A program made the position numbers and the translations under genes. Positions 52,087-60,485 of a stretch of DNA of 64,000 nt are shown in pieces. This DNA comes from Sphingomonas radiodurans (lineage in GTDB: Bacteria; Pseudomonadota; Alphaproteobacteria; Sphingomonadales; Sphingomonadaceae), in the NCBI RefSeq assembly GCF_020866845.1, contig NZ_CP086594.1, positions 558,001 to 622,000 of the forward strand, read 5' to 3'. Within the stretch, counting starts at the first letter, position 1, and each line of letters opens with the position of its first letter. The notes under the pieces are model-generated. The model ran no database searches, was not told the DNA's origin, and saw only the letters and a list, made by a program, of their open reading frames with translations.

Positions 52087-54287
52087 GCCGCCCACGCGCT
52101 CGTCCAGGTGAGCAGCACCGCGCCCTGCGGCGCGACCTCATACTCGTCGCCGATCTCGATCTCGGCCTGATCGGGTTTCGCGCTGTCGATCAGCACGCGG
52201 CGGCGCTCGCCCGGCGGGGGCAGGCGGAAGGTGACCGGATCGCTGCCGCCGTTGAGCAGCAGCGAGACGGCTTCGACCTCGTCGCCCGCCGTGCGGATCG
52301 CGCGGCGCATCAGCAGCGCGCGGCCTTCGGCATTCTGCCAATCTTCGGGGCTCAAGGACTGGCCGCGTTCGTCCCACCATTCGATGTCGTTGATGCCCTG
52401 CCCCGGCGTTTCCTGGCCGTAGAGGAAGGTCGCGGCGTGGAGCACCGGGTAGCGCTTGCGAAGGGCGATCAGGCGCGCGGTGAAGTCGATCAGCGCTTCG
52501 CCGTCGGGGCTCGCCGCGGCTTTCCAGTCGAGCCAGCTGATCGCATTGTCCTGGCAATAAGCGTTGTTGTTGCCCTGTTGCGTGCGGCCGAATTCGTCGC
52601 CGGCGACCAGCATCGGCGTGCCGAGCGAGGCGAGCAGCGTCGTCATCATCGATCGCATGACGCGGCCGCGCGCGTCGTTGATCGAGGGATCGTCGGTCGG
52701 GCCTTCGGCGCCCCAGTTGCGCGAATGATTGTTGTCGTGCCCGTCGCGATTGTCCTCGCCATTGGCCTCGTTGTGGCGATCTTCGTACATCACCGTGTCG
52801 GCGAGCGTGAAGCCATCGTGCGCGGCGATGAAGTTGACGCTGGCCCAGGGGCGGCGGGCGCGGCGGTCGAAGAGGTCGCCCGAGCCCGACAGGCGCGCGG
52901 CCAGTTCGCCGCGCTGGCCAGCGTCGCCGCGCCAGTAGCGCCGCACCGTATCGCGATATTTGTCGTTCCATTCGGCAAAGCCGGGCGGGAAATTGCCGAG
53001 CTGATAGCCGCCGATGCCGACATCCCACGGCTCGGCGATCAACTTGAGCCGGCCGAGCACCGGATCCTGCCGGACGACATCGAAGAAGGCGCTGCCGGGA
53101 TCGAAGCCGGTCGCCTCGCGGCCGAGCGTGAGGCCGAGATCGAAGCGAAAGCCGTCGATGCCGAAGCTGGTTGCCCAGTAGCGCAGTGAATCAGCGACCA
53201 TCTGGATCACGCGCCCCTTGCTCATGTTGAGCGTGTTGCCCGTGCCGGTATCGTTGATCGTGTAGCGCGGCTGATCGGCAACGAGGCGGTAGTAGCTGGC
53301 ATTGTCGAGCCCGCGCCACGACAGCGTCGGGCCCTTTTCCGAGCCCTCGCACGTGTGGTTGTACACCACGTCGAGGATCACCTCGATCCCGGCATTGTGC
53401 AGCCGGTGGACCGCCCGGCGCAGCTCGTCCTGATGCTCGGACGACATATAGGCCTGCTCAGGGGCGAAGAAGCCGAGCGTGTTATAGCCCCAGTAATTGC
53501 GCAGGCCCTTCTCCTGCAGAAAGCGATCCTGCGTGAAGGCGTGGATCGGCAACAGCTCGAGCGCGGTGACGCCGAGCCGCTGGAGATGGCGGATCACCGC
53601 GGGGTGGCCAAGCGCGGCATAGGTGCCACGTTCGCGCGCGGGCACTTCCTCCATCAGCCGCGTCAGGCCCTTGGTATGCGCCTCATAAATGACGGTATCG
53701 GACCAGGGCGTGTTGGGGCGGCGATCGCGCGACCAATCCCAGTGATCGTCGACGACGACCCCCTTGGGCATCGCAGGCGCGCTGTCACGCTTGTCGAACG
53801 ACAGATCCTCGCGGCGGTGGCCGATGCGATAGCCGTGGAGCGCGTCGGTCCATTTGATCGTGCCGTGGAGCCGGCGGGCATAGGGATCGAGCAGCAGCTT
53901 GTGCGGGTTGAAACGGTGGCCGGCCTCGGGATCGTAGGCGCCGTGCGCGCGGAAGCCGTAGAGCAGGCCCGGCTCGGCATCGGGGAGATAGCCGTGCCAG
54001 ACTTCGTCAGTGCATTCGGGCAGCGGCAGGCGCGCGAGCTCACGCTTGCCGGCGGGATCGAACAGGCACAGCTCGATCGCATCGGCATTGGCGGAGAAGA
54101 CCGCGAAGTTGATGCCCAGGCCGTCAAAGGTGGCGCCGAGCGGATAAGGTGAACCCGGCTGCAGCCGGTCAGCGAGCGATGGCAAGGCGTGGTCCGTACC
54201 TGCGGTTGTGGTGGGCGACGGGATGGCGATGGCCCTACGTCGTCCGGGCCATAACTCACCTTCGCCGGTTCCGCCGCATCGGGGCAA
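52083..54287 (-). CDS. glgX: Glycogen debranching enzyme
   Basis: 734 residues if the TTG at 54287 is used. Homology to the family begins only near ALPSLADRLQPGSPYPLGATFDG, so a later TTG (54186-54188 region) is possible. GH13 with CBM48: INFAVFSANADAIELCLFD, VILDVVYNHTCEG, nucleophile in GFRFDLGLTLGR, acid/base in LIAEPWDVG, and NFIAAHDGFTLADTV. It removes short alpha-1,6 side chains from phosphorylase-trimmed glycogen, supplying linear dextrins to MalQ, TreY and TreZ. Its 5' end overlaps the glycosyltransferase gene upstream, so the operon may be read from that gene's promoter. Confidence 0.93.
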   Translation of the reverse strand: MPRCGGTGEGELWPGRRRAIAIPSPTTTAGTDHALPSLADRLQPGSPYPLGATFDGLGINFAVFSANADAIELCLFDPAGKRELARLPLPECTDEVWHGYLPDAEPGLLYGFRAHGAYDPEAGHRFNPHKLLLDPYARRLHGTIKWTDALHGYRIGHRREDLSFDKRDSAPAMPKGVVVDDHWDWSRDRRPNTPWSDTVIYEAHTKGLTRLMEEVPARERGTYAALGHPAVIRHLQRLGVTALELLPIHAFTQDRFLQEKGLRNYWGYNTLGFFAPEQAYMSSEHQDELRRAVHRLHNAGIEVILDVVYNHTCEGSEKGPTLSWRGLDNASYYRLVADQPRYTINDTGTGNTLNMSKGRVIQMVADSLRYWATSFGIDGFRFDLGLTLGREATGFDPGSAFFDVVRQDPVLGRLKLIAEPWDVGIGGYQLGNFPPGFAEWNDKYRDTVRRYWRGDAGQRGELAARLSGSGDLFDRRARRPWASVNFIAAHDGFTLADTVMYEDRHNEANGEDNRDGHDNNHSRNWGAEGPTDDPSINDARGRVMRSMMTTLLASLGTPMLVAGDEFGRTQQGNNNAYCQDNAISWLDWKAAASPDGEALIDFTARLIALRKRYPVLHAATFLYGQETPGQGINDIEWWDERGQSLSPEDWQNAEGRALLMRRAIRTAGDEVEAVSLLLNGGSDPVTFRLPPPGERRRVLIDSAKPDQAEIEIGDEYEVAPQGAVLLTWTSAWAA

Positions 54288-55449
54288 CGAAATTGTCGCG
54301 TGCTTCGGGCAGACCGAGTGCGTCGAGCACGATTTGCGCTTGCCGGCGCCAGGAGAAACGCTCGACCTGGCGATAGCCGCGCTCGACGAGCAGCGCGGCG
54401 TGATTCGGATCGCGCGTCACCCGGCGGACCGCGGCGATGATGCTGGCGAACTGCGCGGGGTCGCAATATTCGACCGCGTCGGCGCAGCGCTCGCGCATCG
54501 CGGGGATGTCCGACGCGACGACGGGGCAGCCGAAGCGCATCGCCTCAATGGGGGGCAGCGGCGACGCTTCGTAGAAGGACGGCAGCAGCAGGCAGCGCGC
54601 CGAAGCGTAGAGCGCGGCAAGCTGCGCCAGATCCTCGACCTGGCCGACGAAGCTGACGCGATCGCGCACGTCGGGCGGGACTTCGGTTTCGGCGGGTGTC
54701 AGGATCGGGCCGCATGAGCCGACGATGACGCTGTGGAGCCCGTCCTCGCGCGCGAGCTGGATCGCTGTGCGCAGGACGGTGTCAAAATTCTTCCGGCGCG
54801 AAAACGAGCCGACGTAGAGGAGGTAGCCGGCGGGTGGTGCTTCGACGGGCGACGCTGGCGTCTCGTCCTCGCGCCAGCCGCCGTTCTGCGCCACGACGAT
54901 CCGGTCGCGCGCGCCGGCGGCGACGCCGAGCAGCGCCTGGCGCTCGGTTTCGGAGACGGTGATCACCGGATCGGCGCGGCGCAGCAGCAGCGGGAGCATC
55001 AGCGAATGGCCGAGCCGGTAACGGCGGCTATAGGCCTCCGGATACAGGCGGTACGACAGATCGTGAATGATCACGCCGACCGGCCGCGGGCCGAGCAGCG
55101 AGGCGATCGGCGCGGTGTTGCCGAAGCACAGCAGCCGCGCGTCGCGCACCGCGCGGGGCAAGGCGACCTGTTCCCACCAATGGCCCTGCCCACCCGGCAC
55201 AGTCTCCACCCTGGTCACGCGCAGGTCGAGATCGTCGGGGCGCGCGCCCGCTTCGCACAGCAGCCGCAGGCGGAGGTTGCGGTGGCCTGAGGCGACGAGG
55301 TGATCGATCTCGCGCGTCAGTTCACGCGCGACTCGCTGCACGCCGGTGGTGGGCTGGGTGAGGAAACGCCCGTTGATCGCCAGCTCTTGCGCATCGCCCG
55401 CCATCACCCGGAACGCTATCCCATTGTTCAGACCGACGCGGCTTGCCAT
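54256..55449 (-). CDS. GT4-type glycosyltransferase
   Basis: 397 residues from ATG at 55449 or 380 from the ATG at 55404 (MAGDAQELAINGRFL). GT-B layout: FLTQPTTGVQRVARELTREI (acceptor side), VIIHDLSYRLYPE, ITVSETERQALL, then donor side YLLYVGSFSRRKNFDTVL, VSFVGQVEDLAQLAALY, PSFYEASPLPPIEAMRFGCPVVAS. Adds a sugar from a nucleotide donor to a lipid-linked glycan at the inner face of the membrane. It opens the minus-strand run into glgX, yet resembles the GT4 at 56530, suggesting it belongs to the polysaccharide locus. Confidence 0.88.
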   Translation of the reverse strand: MASRVGLNNGIAFRVMAGDAQELAINGRFLTQPTTGVQRVARELTREIDHLVASGHRNLRLRLLCEAGARPDDLDLRVTRVETVPGGQGHWWEQVALPRAVRDARLLCFGNTAPIASLLGPRPVGVIIHDLSYRLYPEAYSRRYRLGHSLMLPLLLRRADPVITVSETERQALLGVAAGARDRIVVAQNGGWREDETPASPVEAPPAGYLLYVGSFSRRKNFDTVLRTAIQLAREDGLHSVIVGSCGPILTPAETEVPPDVRDRVSFVGQVEDLAQLAALYASARCLLLPSFYEASPLPPIEAMRFGCPVVASDIPAMRERCADAVEYCDPAQFASIIAAVRRVTRDPNHAALLVERGYRQVERFSWRRQAQIVLDALGLPEARDNFVAPMRRNRRR

Positions 55450-55653
55450 CCGCAGTGTTTGCCCTGCGGTGCTGCGGGACTAGCACGGCATACGGGAAAA
55501 TCGAGCGAGCGCGAGCCGCGAGACGTTGCTTGAGCAGTGAAATGTCCGATGCGGATGTTACTGTCTCGAAACACGCTATTCTTTAGTGCGCCCATGGATA
55601 GATCAGCCAGCTGGCGGCGCTCCGACCAGATTAGTCGTTGTCGGGGGGACACG

Positions 55654-56523
55654 ATGGCCAGGTTGTTCGTAATCGTCGCTACGGTCGGCCGTGCTGCATT
55701 GACGGCGCAGACGGTCGCCATGCTGGAGCGGCAGACGCGGCGGCCGGACGGTGTGATCGTCGTCGGCGTGACGCCGGGCGATGTCGCCGGGATCGGCGAA
55801 GGACTAAGCCACGTCGAGGTGGCGCTTGGCGAGCGCGGGCTGCCGCGGCAGCGCAACCGCGGGCTCGACCTGCTGACCGGGCGGGCTGACATCGTCACCT
55901 TCTTCGACGATGATTTCGTGCCCGCGCGCGACCATCTGGAGCAGGTCGAGCGGATCTTCGGCGCGCATCCCGACGTGGCGGGGATCACGGGGCATCTGGT
56001 TGCCGACGGGATCAACGAGGCGGGTTATTCAATCGCGGAGGCCGAGGCGCTGAATGCCGCGCAGGCCGCGGGGCTCGATCCGGCATTCCGCACGCGGCAA
56101 GCGCTGTACGGCTGCAACATGTCGATCCGGCTGGCCGCCGCCGAGGGACTGCGGTTCGACGAGCGGTTGCCGCTATACGGCTGGCTCGAGGATATCGACT
56201 TTTCGATCCAGCTCGCGCGGCGCGGCCGGCTGGTGTCGACGGGGCGCGTGACCGGAGTTCACCTGGGCACGAAGGGCGGGCGCACGTCGGGGCGCAAGCT
56301 CGGCTATTCGCAAGTTGCCAACGTCGTTTATCTCGCGCGCAAGGGGACGATGCAGCCGGGGCTCGGGCGGCAGTTGCTGACGCAGAACCTAGTCTCAAAC
56401 CTCGTCCGCAGCGTGAAGCCCGAGCCGCATATCGACCGGCGCGGGCGACTGTGGGGCAATACGCTGGCGATTGCCGATCTTGTGCGTGGCACGATCGACC
56501 CGCGCCGCGTCGAGACGCTCTGA
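55654..56523 (+). CDS. GT2-type glycosyltransferase
   Basis: 289 residues from MARLFVIVATVGR; a run of G lies 7-12 bases upstream, and no longer start has such a site. GT-A fold: RQTRRPDGVIVVGV, RGLPRQRNRGLDLL, metal-binding FFDDDFVPARDHLE, and the acceptor/base motif LYGWLEDIDFSIQLARRG. Inverting transfer expected. The 204-base gap to the divergent GT4 should contain both promoters. First gene of the plus-strand arm of the exopolysaccharide locus. Confidence 0.9.
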   Translation: MARLFVIVATVGRAALTAQTVAMLERQTRRPDGVIVVGVTPGDVAGIGEGLSHVEVALGERGLPRQRNRGLDLLTGRADIVTFFDDDFVPARDHLEQVERIFGAHPDVAGITGHLVADGINEAGYSIAEAEALNAAQAAGLDPAFRTRQALYGCNMSIRLAAAEGLRFDERLPLYGWLEDIDFSIQLARRGRLVSTGRVTGVHLGTKGGRTSGRKLGYSQVANVVYLARKGTMQPGLGRQLLTQNLVSNLVRSVKPEPHIDRRGRLWGNTLAIADLVRGTIDPRRVETL

Positions 56524-56529
56524 CCCGCG

Positions 56530-57609
56530 ATGCGGCCAATCGTGTTCAACGGGAAGTTCAATGCCGGTGGCTTGAACGGGGTGCATCGCGTGGCGGATCG
56601 GCTGATCCGCGAATGCGACGGGCTGCTGGCGGCAATCCCGGTGAACCGGCGGCCGAAGGCGCGGCTGCTGGTACCCGAGCGGCGGCGCTGGGAGCCGAAG
56701 CTACGCGGGATCGAACTGGTGCCGGTCGTGGGGGCGGACAGCCAGAAGTGGGAGCAGATCGGGCTGCCGACGGCGGCGGGCGATGCGGTGATCGTCAACC
56801 TCGCCAATCTCGCGCCGGTGCGTGCGACGCGCCAGATCCTGCTGTTGCACGACGCACAATTCCTGTTTCCCGACAGCGGCTATCCGCTGCGCCAGCGGCT
56901 CGGCTATCGCCTGCTCACGCCAGTGATGGCGCGGCGTAGTGCAACGGTGCTGACCGTATCGCATTATTCGCGGCAGATGCTCGACCTGCTCGGCGTCGCG
57001 CCGCGCGGGCGCAGTGCGGTGCTGTACAATGGCGCGGACCATATTCTCGACGTGCGCGCCGATGACGGCGCGCTGGCGCAGCTCGGGCTGACGCGCGGCG
57101 GCTATGCGCTGATGTTCGGCAGCCCGAAGGGGTACAAGAACAATCAGGTCGTGTTCGACGCGTTCGGCGATGGCGCCGCGCAGGTGCGGCTGGTGGTGGT
57201 GGGCGCGGAGGCGGCGGCGCTGACGGCGGCAGGGCTGACGGTGCCGGCCGGGGCGCTGTTCGCGGGGCGGTGCGACGATGCGGCGCTGCGTGCGCTGTAC
57301 GATGGGGCGCATAGCCTGCTGGTGCCGTCGCGGACGGAGGGTTTCGGGCTGCCGCCGATGGAAGCGATGCTGTGCGGCTGCCCCGTGATCGTCGCGCCAG
57401 CCGGCGCGCTGCCCGAGATGTGCCGGGATGCGGCGCTGTACGCCGACGTCGACGATGCTGCGAGCTGGCGCGCGGCGATCCGAACACTCGACGATCCCGC
57501 GGTGCGCCACGCCAAGATTGCGGCGGGGCGCGAGCGCGCGAGCCACTTCACCTGGGCGCGTGCCGGGGGCGACTTGCTGCGCCACATCCTGCGGCTCGGC
57601 GCCGAATGA
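56530..57609 (+). CDS. GT4-type glycosyltransferase
   Basis: 359 residues, six bases after the GT2 gene. N-domain: IVFNGKFNAGGLNGVHRVADRLIRE, ILLLHDAQFLFPDSGYPL, LTVSHYSRQMLDLLGV. C-domain: LMFGSPKGYKNNQVVFDAF, RTEGFGLPPMEAMLCGCPVIVAPAGALPEMC, the E(x7)E-type donor site. Probably adds one sugar of the repeat unit. Stop overlaps the flippase ATG (ATGA), so the two are coupled. Confidence 0.9.
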   Translation: MRPIVFNGKFNAGGLNGVHRVADRLIRECDGLLAAIPVNRRPKARLLVPERRRWEPKLRGIELVPVVGADSQKWEQIGLPTAAGDAVIVNLANLAPVRATRQILLLHDAQFLFPDSGYPLRQRLGYRLLTPVMARRSATVLTVSHYSRQMLDLLGVAPRGRSAVLYNGADHILDVRADDGALAQLGLTRGGYALMFGSPKGYKNNQVVFDAFGDGAAQVRLVVVGAEAAALTAAGLTVPAGALFAGRCDDAALRALYDGAHSLLVPSRTEGFGLPPMEAMLCGCPVIVAPAGALPEMCRDAALYADVDDAASWRAAIRTLDDPAVRHAKIAAGRERASHFTWARAGGDLLRHILRLGAE

Positions 57610-59042
57610 AGCAGAATCTGCGCAGCGCGGGCGCCGCGCTGCTCGCGATCGGATCGCGCGCCAGCACGCAATTGTTCGTCGTAGCGGTCACGCTGGTCGC
57701 GACGCGGTATTTGTCGCCGGATGACTTCGGCGTGTTCGCCATTGCAACGGTGTTCATCACCCTCGCGCGGACGCTGCTGTATACCGGCCCGTTCGAATAT
57801 CTGATGAAGGCGCCGGATCTGGCGCGCACCGCGAGCGAGTGCCTTGCGGCGACGGTGCTGACGGCGGCGGCGGCGAGCATCGCGGTGCTGCTGCTGGCGC
57901 TCGTGCTGCTGCTCGGGTTCGGATCGGGCGCGATCGCCTGGCTGATGCTGGTGCTGGTGCCGACCAATCTGCTCGCCGCGATGGCGAGCTGGGAGGAAGC
58001 GCTGCTGCTGCGCGCGGGGCGGCTGCGCGCCTATTACGTCGCAACGATGCTGATCGAGCTGTCGAGCGCGCTCGTCGCGATCTGGCTGCTCGTGATCGGG
58101 TGGCAGCTCGGCGCGCTGGTGGCACAGGTATATTTGCGGATGGGGCTGGCGGTGCTCGGCTATGCCGCGCTGATGCGCTTGCCCCCGCTGCGCCATCCAC
58201 GACCCGGGGGCGTGCGACGCGTGCTGCGCTGGTCGTCGGCGCGGTACGGCGCGACGTTCGTCGGGTTCCTGTCGAATTATAGCGGCGATCTGATCCTCGG
58301 CGCGCTGCTCTCGCCCGCCGCGACCGGCGTGTTCCGCGCGAGCAACCGCGTGGTGACGGCAGCGTCGGACATGTTCAGCCAGCCCGCGGCGCTGCTGTCG
58401 CGCACGGCATTGTCGCATCGCTTCGCGCAGGGGCGGCCGGCGGACGGAAGCTGGTTCGCGATGTTCGTGGCGATCGGCTTCATCGGCTGGCCGGCGTTGC
58501 TTGGGGTGGCGCTGCTCGGCGACTGGATCGCGGTAACTGCGCTTGGGCCGGCGTGGTCGAGCGCGGCGGGACCGATCGCGATCCTGGCGGTGGCGCGATT
58601 GTGGTCGATGCTGACGGCGGTCGCGACCGCGCTGCTGGTCACCTACGACCGGCAGCGGCTGGTGCTGTCCAGCCAGATGCTCGCGGCGGTCGGCGTGGCG
58701 CTGGCGACGGTGGCGCTGGCGGTTTGGGGAGTGACGGGGGCGGCGCTCGCGGCGCTCGGGGTCAACATGGCGGTGAGCCTGTGGCTGGCGCGCGCGGCGC
58801 TGCGGCTGGGGCCCCTTCCCTTCGCCGAGGCGGACCAGCTGCTGCAGGCCATACTATTGCCGTCGCTGTGTACCGCGGTGGGTACGATTGTCGGGCGCCT
58901 GTTGGCGGTCGATCATGTCGCCGTGGGCGCGGGGCAGCTAGTGCTCGCCATCGGATGCGGTTCGGTCGGTTGGGTGGTGGGGGTCGTGCTGGTGCGACGG
59001 GCAGCGCTCGGCGCGTTGCTGCTGCTGACGCAGCGTAGCTGA
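57606..59042 (+). CDS. Polysaccharide flippase, Wzx/MVF-type
   Basis: 478 residues, nearly all hydrophobic with about 12-14 membrane helices and few charged loops. The start LRSAGAALLAIGSRASTQLFVV and ATRYLSPDDFGVFAIATVFI are typical of the polysaccharide-biosynthesis family, which flips undecaprenyl-linked repeat units to the periplasm. Conserved LGALLSPAATGVFRAS and a C-terminal pair of helices fit. It would pass the glycan from the cytoplasmic transferases to the polymerase encoded opposite. Confidence 0.88.
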   Translation: MKQNLRSAGAALLAIGSRASTQLFVVAVTLVATRYLSPDDFGVFAIATVFITLARTLLYTGPFEYLMKAPDLARTASECLAATVLTAAAASIAVLLLALVLLLGFGSGAIAWLMLVLVPTNLLAAMASWEEALLLRAGRLRAYYVATMLIELSSALVAIWLLVIGWQLGALVAQVYLRMGLAVLGYAALMRLPPLRHPRPGGVRRVLRWSSARYGATFVGFLSNYSGDLILGALLSPAATGVFRASNRVVTAASDMFSQPAALLSRTALSHRFAQGRPADGSWFAMFVAIGFIGWPALLGVALLGDWIAVTALGPAWSSAAGPIAILAVARLWSMLTAVATALLVTYDRQRLVLSSQMLAAVGVALATVALAVWGVTGAALAALGVNMAVSLWLARAALRLGPLPFAEADQLLQAILLPSLCTAVGTIVGRLLAVDHVAVGAGQLVLAIGCGSVGWVVGVVLVRRAALGALLLLTQRS

Positions 59043-59045
59043 TCG

Positions 59046-60482
59046 TCAGGCCGGGAGCGGTTGCGGCTCGAACTGGGGCGGTCGCCAGAAGAGGCGCATG
59101 CGGCGCAAGGCCAGCGCGCCGCCGGCCAGGATCGCGAAATCGGCACCGGGGTCGGGCGTTGCGGCGCTGATCGATTGCGTGGCGAACAGGATCAGACACG
59201 CCCAGGCCGCGGCGGCGCCGGTCGCGCGGGGATCGGGCGCGTCCGCCTCGAAGGTGGTGCGGCGCCACGGTTGCCAGATCTGGACGAGCAGGATGAGGAA
59301 CGCCGACGCGCCGATCACGCCGGTCGAGCCGAGGATCGCGGTGGCGATGCTCGACGAGCGGAAGCTGCCGGGGCCGATGCCGATACCGAAAGTCGCGACA
59401 AAGGCATCAAGCCCCTGCCGCGCCCAGAAGCTGCGTTGCAGGCCGGAGAGCGAATCGCCCTTGTCGACGGTGAAATGCCGGATCAGCCCGCCGATCTCGG
59501 CCGCGAAACGGTGGCTGCCGACCGTCACGCCCAACACGATCAGCAGCCCGACGAGGCCGATCGCCGCCAGCGTCAGCATCGCACCGAGCCGGATGCTGCC
59601 GGGGAACAGCAGCATCCGCAGCAGCAGCACCGCGACGTAGAGGCCGAGGCCGAAATAGGCCGTGGTGGAGGTGGAGGCGATCAGCACCGCGAACAGCGCG
59701 AGCGCCGCCGCGCCGGTGAGCCGGGGGCGGATGCCGCGTAGTGCGCATTCGGTGAGGAACACCATCCATGTGAGGCCATAGGTGCCGTAGCCCGAAGCCT
59801 CGGGGAAGATGCCGGTGATCCGCACGAACCCCTGATAGCTATGATCGAGCATCGCATAGGAGCCGTTGCGGAACAGCTGCAGGATCGCGTCGGCGGGCGT
59901 GCCCTTCACCAGGAGCGCGAGGACACCGAGGCCGGCGTGGACCAGCCCGACGATCGCGCCGGTGCGCACGAGCGTGTCGCGGCCGCGCGGGTTGCTGATC
60001 GCGACGTGGGCGGCAATGGCGAGGATCAGCGTGCCGGTGAGGTAGATCGACGTCGTCATGTTCTGCGAGGTCGGGCGCAGTGGCACGGCAGCGTAAATGT
60101 ACGCCATCATGTTGGTATACGAACTCGCCGCCTGGCCGCGCATCGGCGTGACGTCGATCTGCCCGGCGAACAGCCGCGGCCCGATGATCGCGATCAGCAC
60201 GCCATAGCTTACGAACACCGCCAGCGGGGCGAGATCGCGCAGCGCGGTCGCGAGCAACGGCCGCTGGGCATCGGCCTCACGGAGCAGGCGCAGCACCAGA
60301 AACACCAGCGCGAGGTTAACCGGCGGGATCGACGAGCCGCCGAGCGCCGGCAGCAGCAGCGCCGCCGAGCCGCCCATCAGCCCCGAGAGGATGACGAAGG
60401 CGAGCGTGCCCGGGATGCTGCCGAACGCCAGCAGCAGCGTGCCGATCAGGAGCTGCGCGATGCCGATGAAGGTCGGCTGCAT
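59046..60482 (-). CDS. O-antigen ligase / Wzy-type polymerase-like membrane protein
   Basis: 478 residues with about ten to twelve membrane helices. A large loop in the second half (FPEASGYGTYGLTWMVF, then IRHFTVDKGDSLSGLQRSFW and FGIGIGPGSFRSSS) matches the periplasmic loop of Wzy/WaaL proteins, including the GIGxGSF-like turn. It should polymerise or ligate lipid-linked repeat units at the periplasmic face. It faces the flippase gene tail to tail and is three bases downstream of the glycosidase gene. Confidence 0.8.
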   Translation of the reverse strand: MQPTFIGIAQLLIGTLLLAFGSIPGTLAFVILSGLMGGSAALLLPALGGSSIPPVNLALVFLVLRLLREADAQRPLLATALRDLAPLAVFVSYGVLIAIIGPRLFAGQIDVTPMRGQAASSYTNMMAYIYAAVPLRPTSQNMTTSIYLTGTLILAIAAHVAISNPRGRDTLVRTGAIVGLVHAGLGVLALLVKGTPADAILQLFRNGSYAMLDHSYQGFVRITGIFPEASGYGTYGLTWMVFLTECALRGIRPRLTGAAALALFAVLIASTSTTAYFGLGLYVAVLLLRMLLFPGSIRLGAMLTLAAIGLVGLLIVLGVTVGSHRFAAEIGGLIRHFTVDKGDSLSGLQRSFWARQGLDAFVATFGIGIGPGSFRSSSIATAILGSTGVIGASAFLILLVQIWQPWRRTTFEADAPDPRATGAAAAWACLILFATQSISAATPDPGADFAILAGGALALRRMRLFWRPPQFEPQPLPA

Positions 60483-60485
60483 TGG

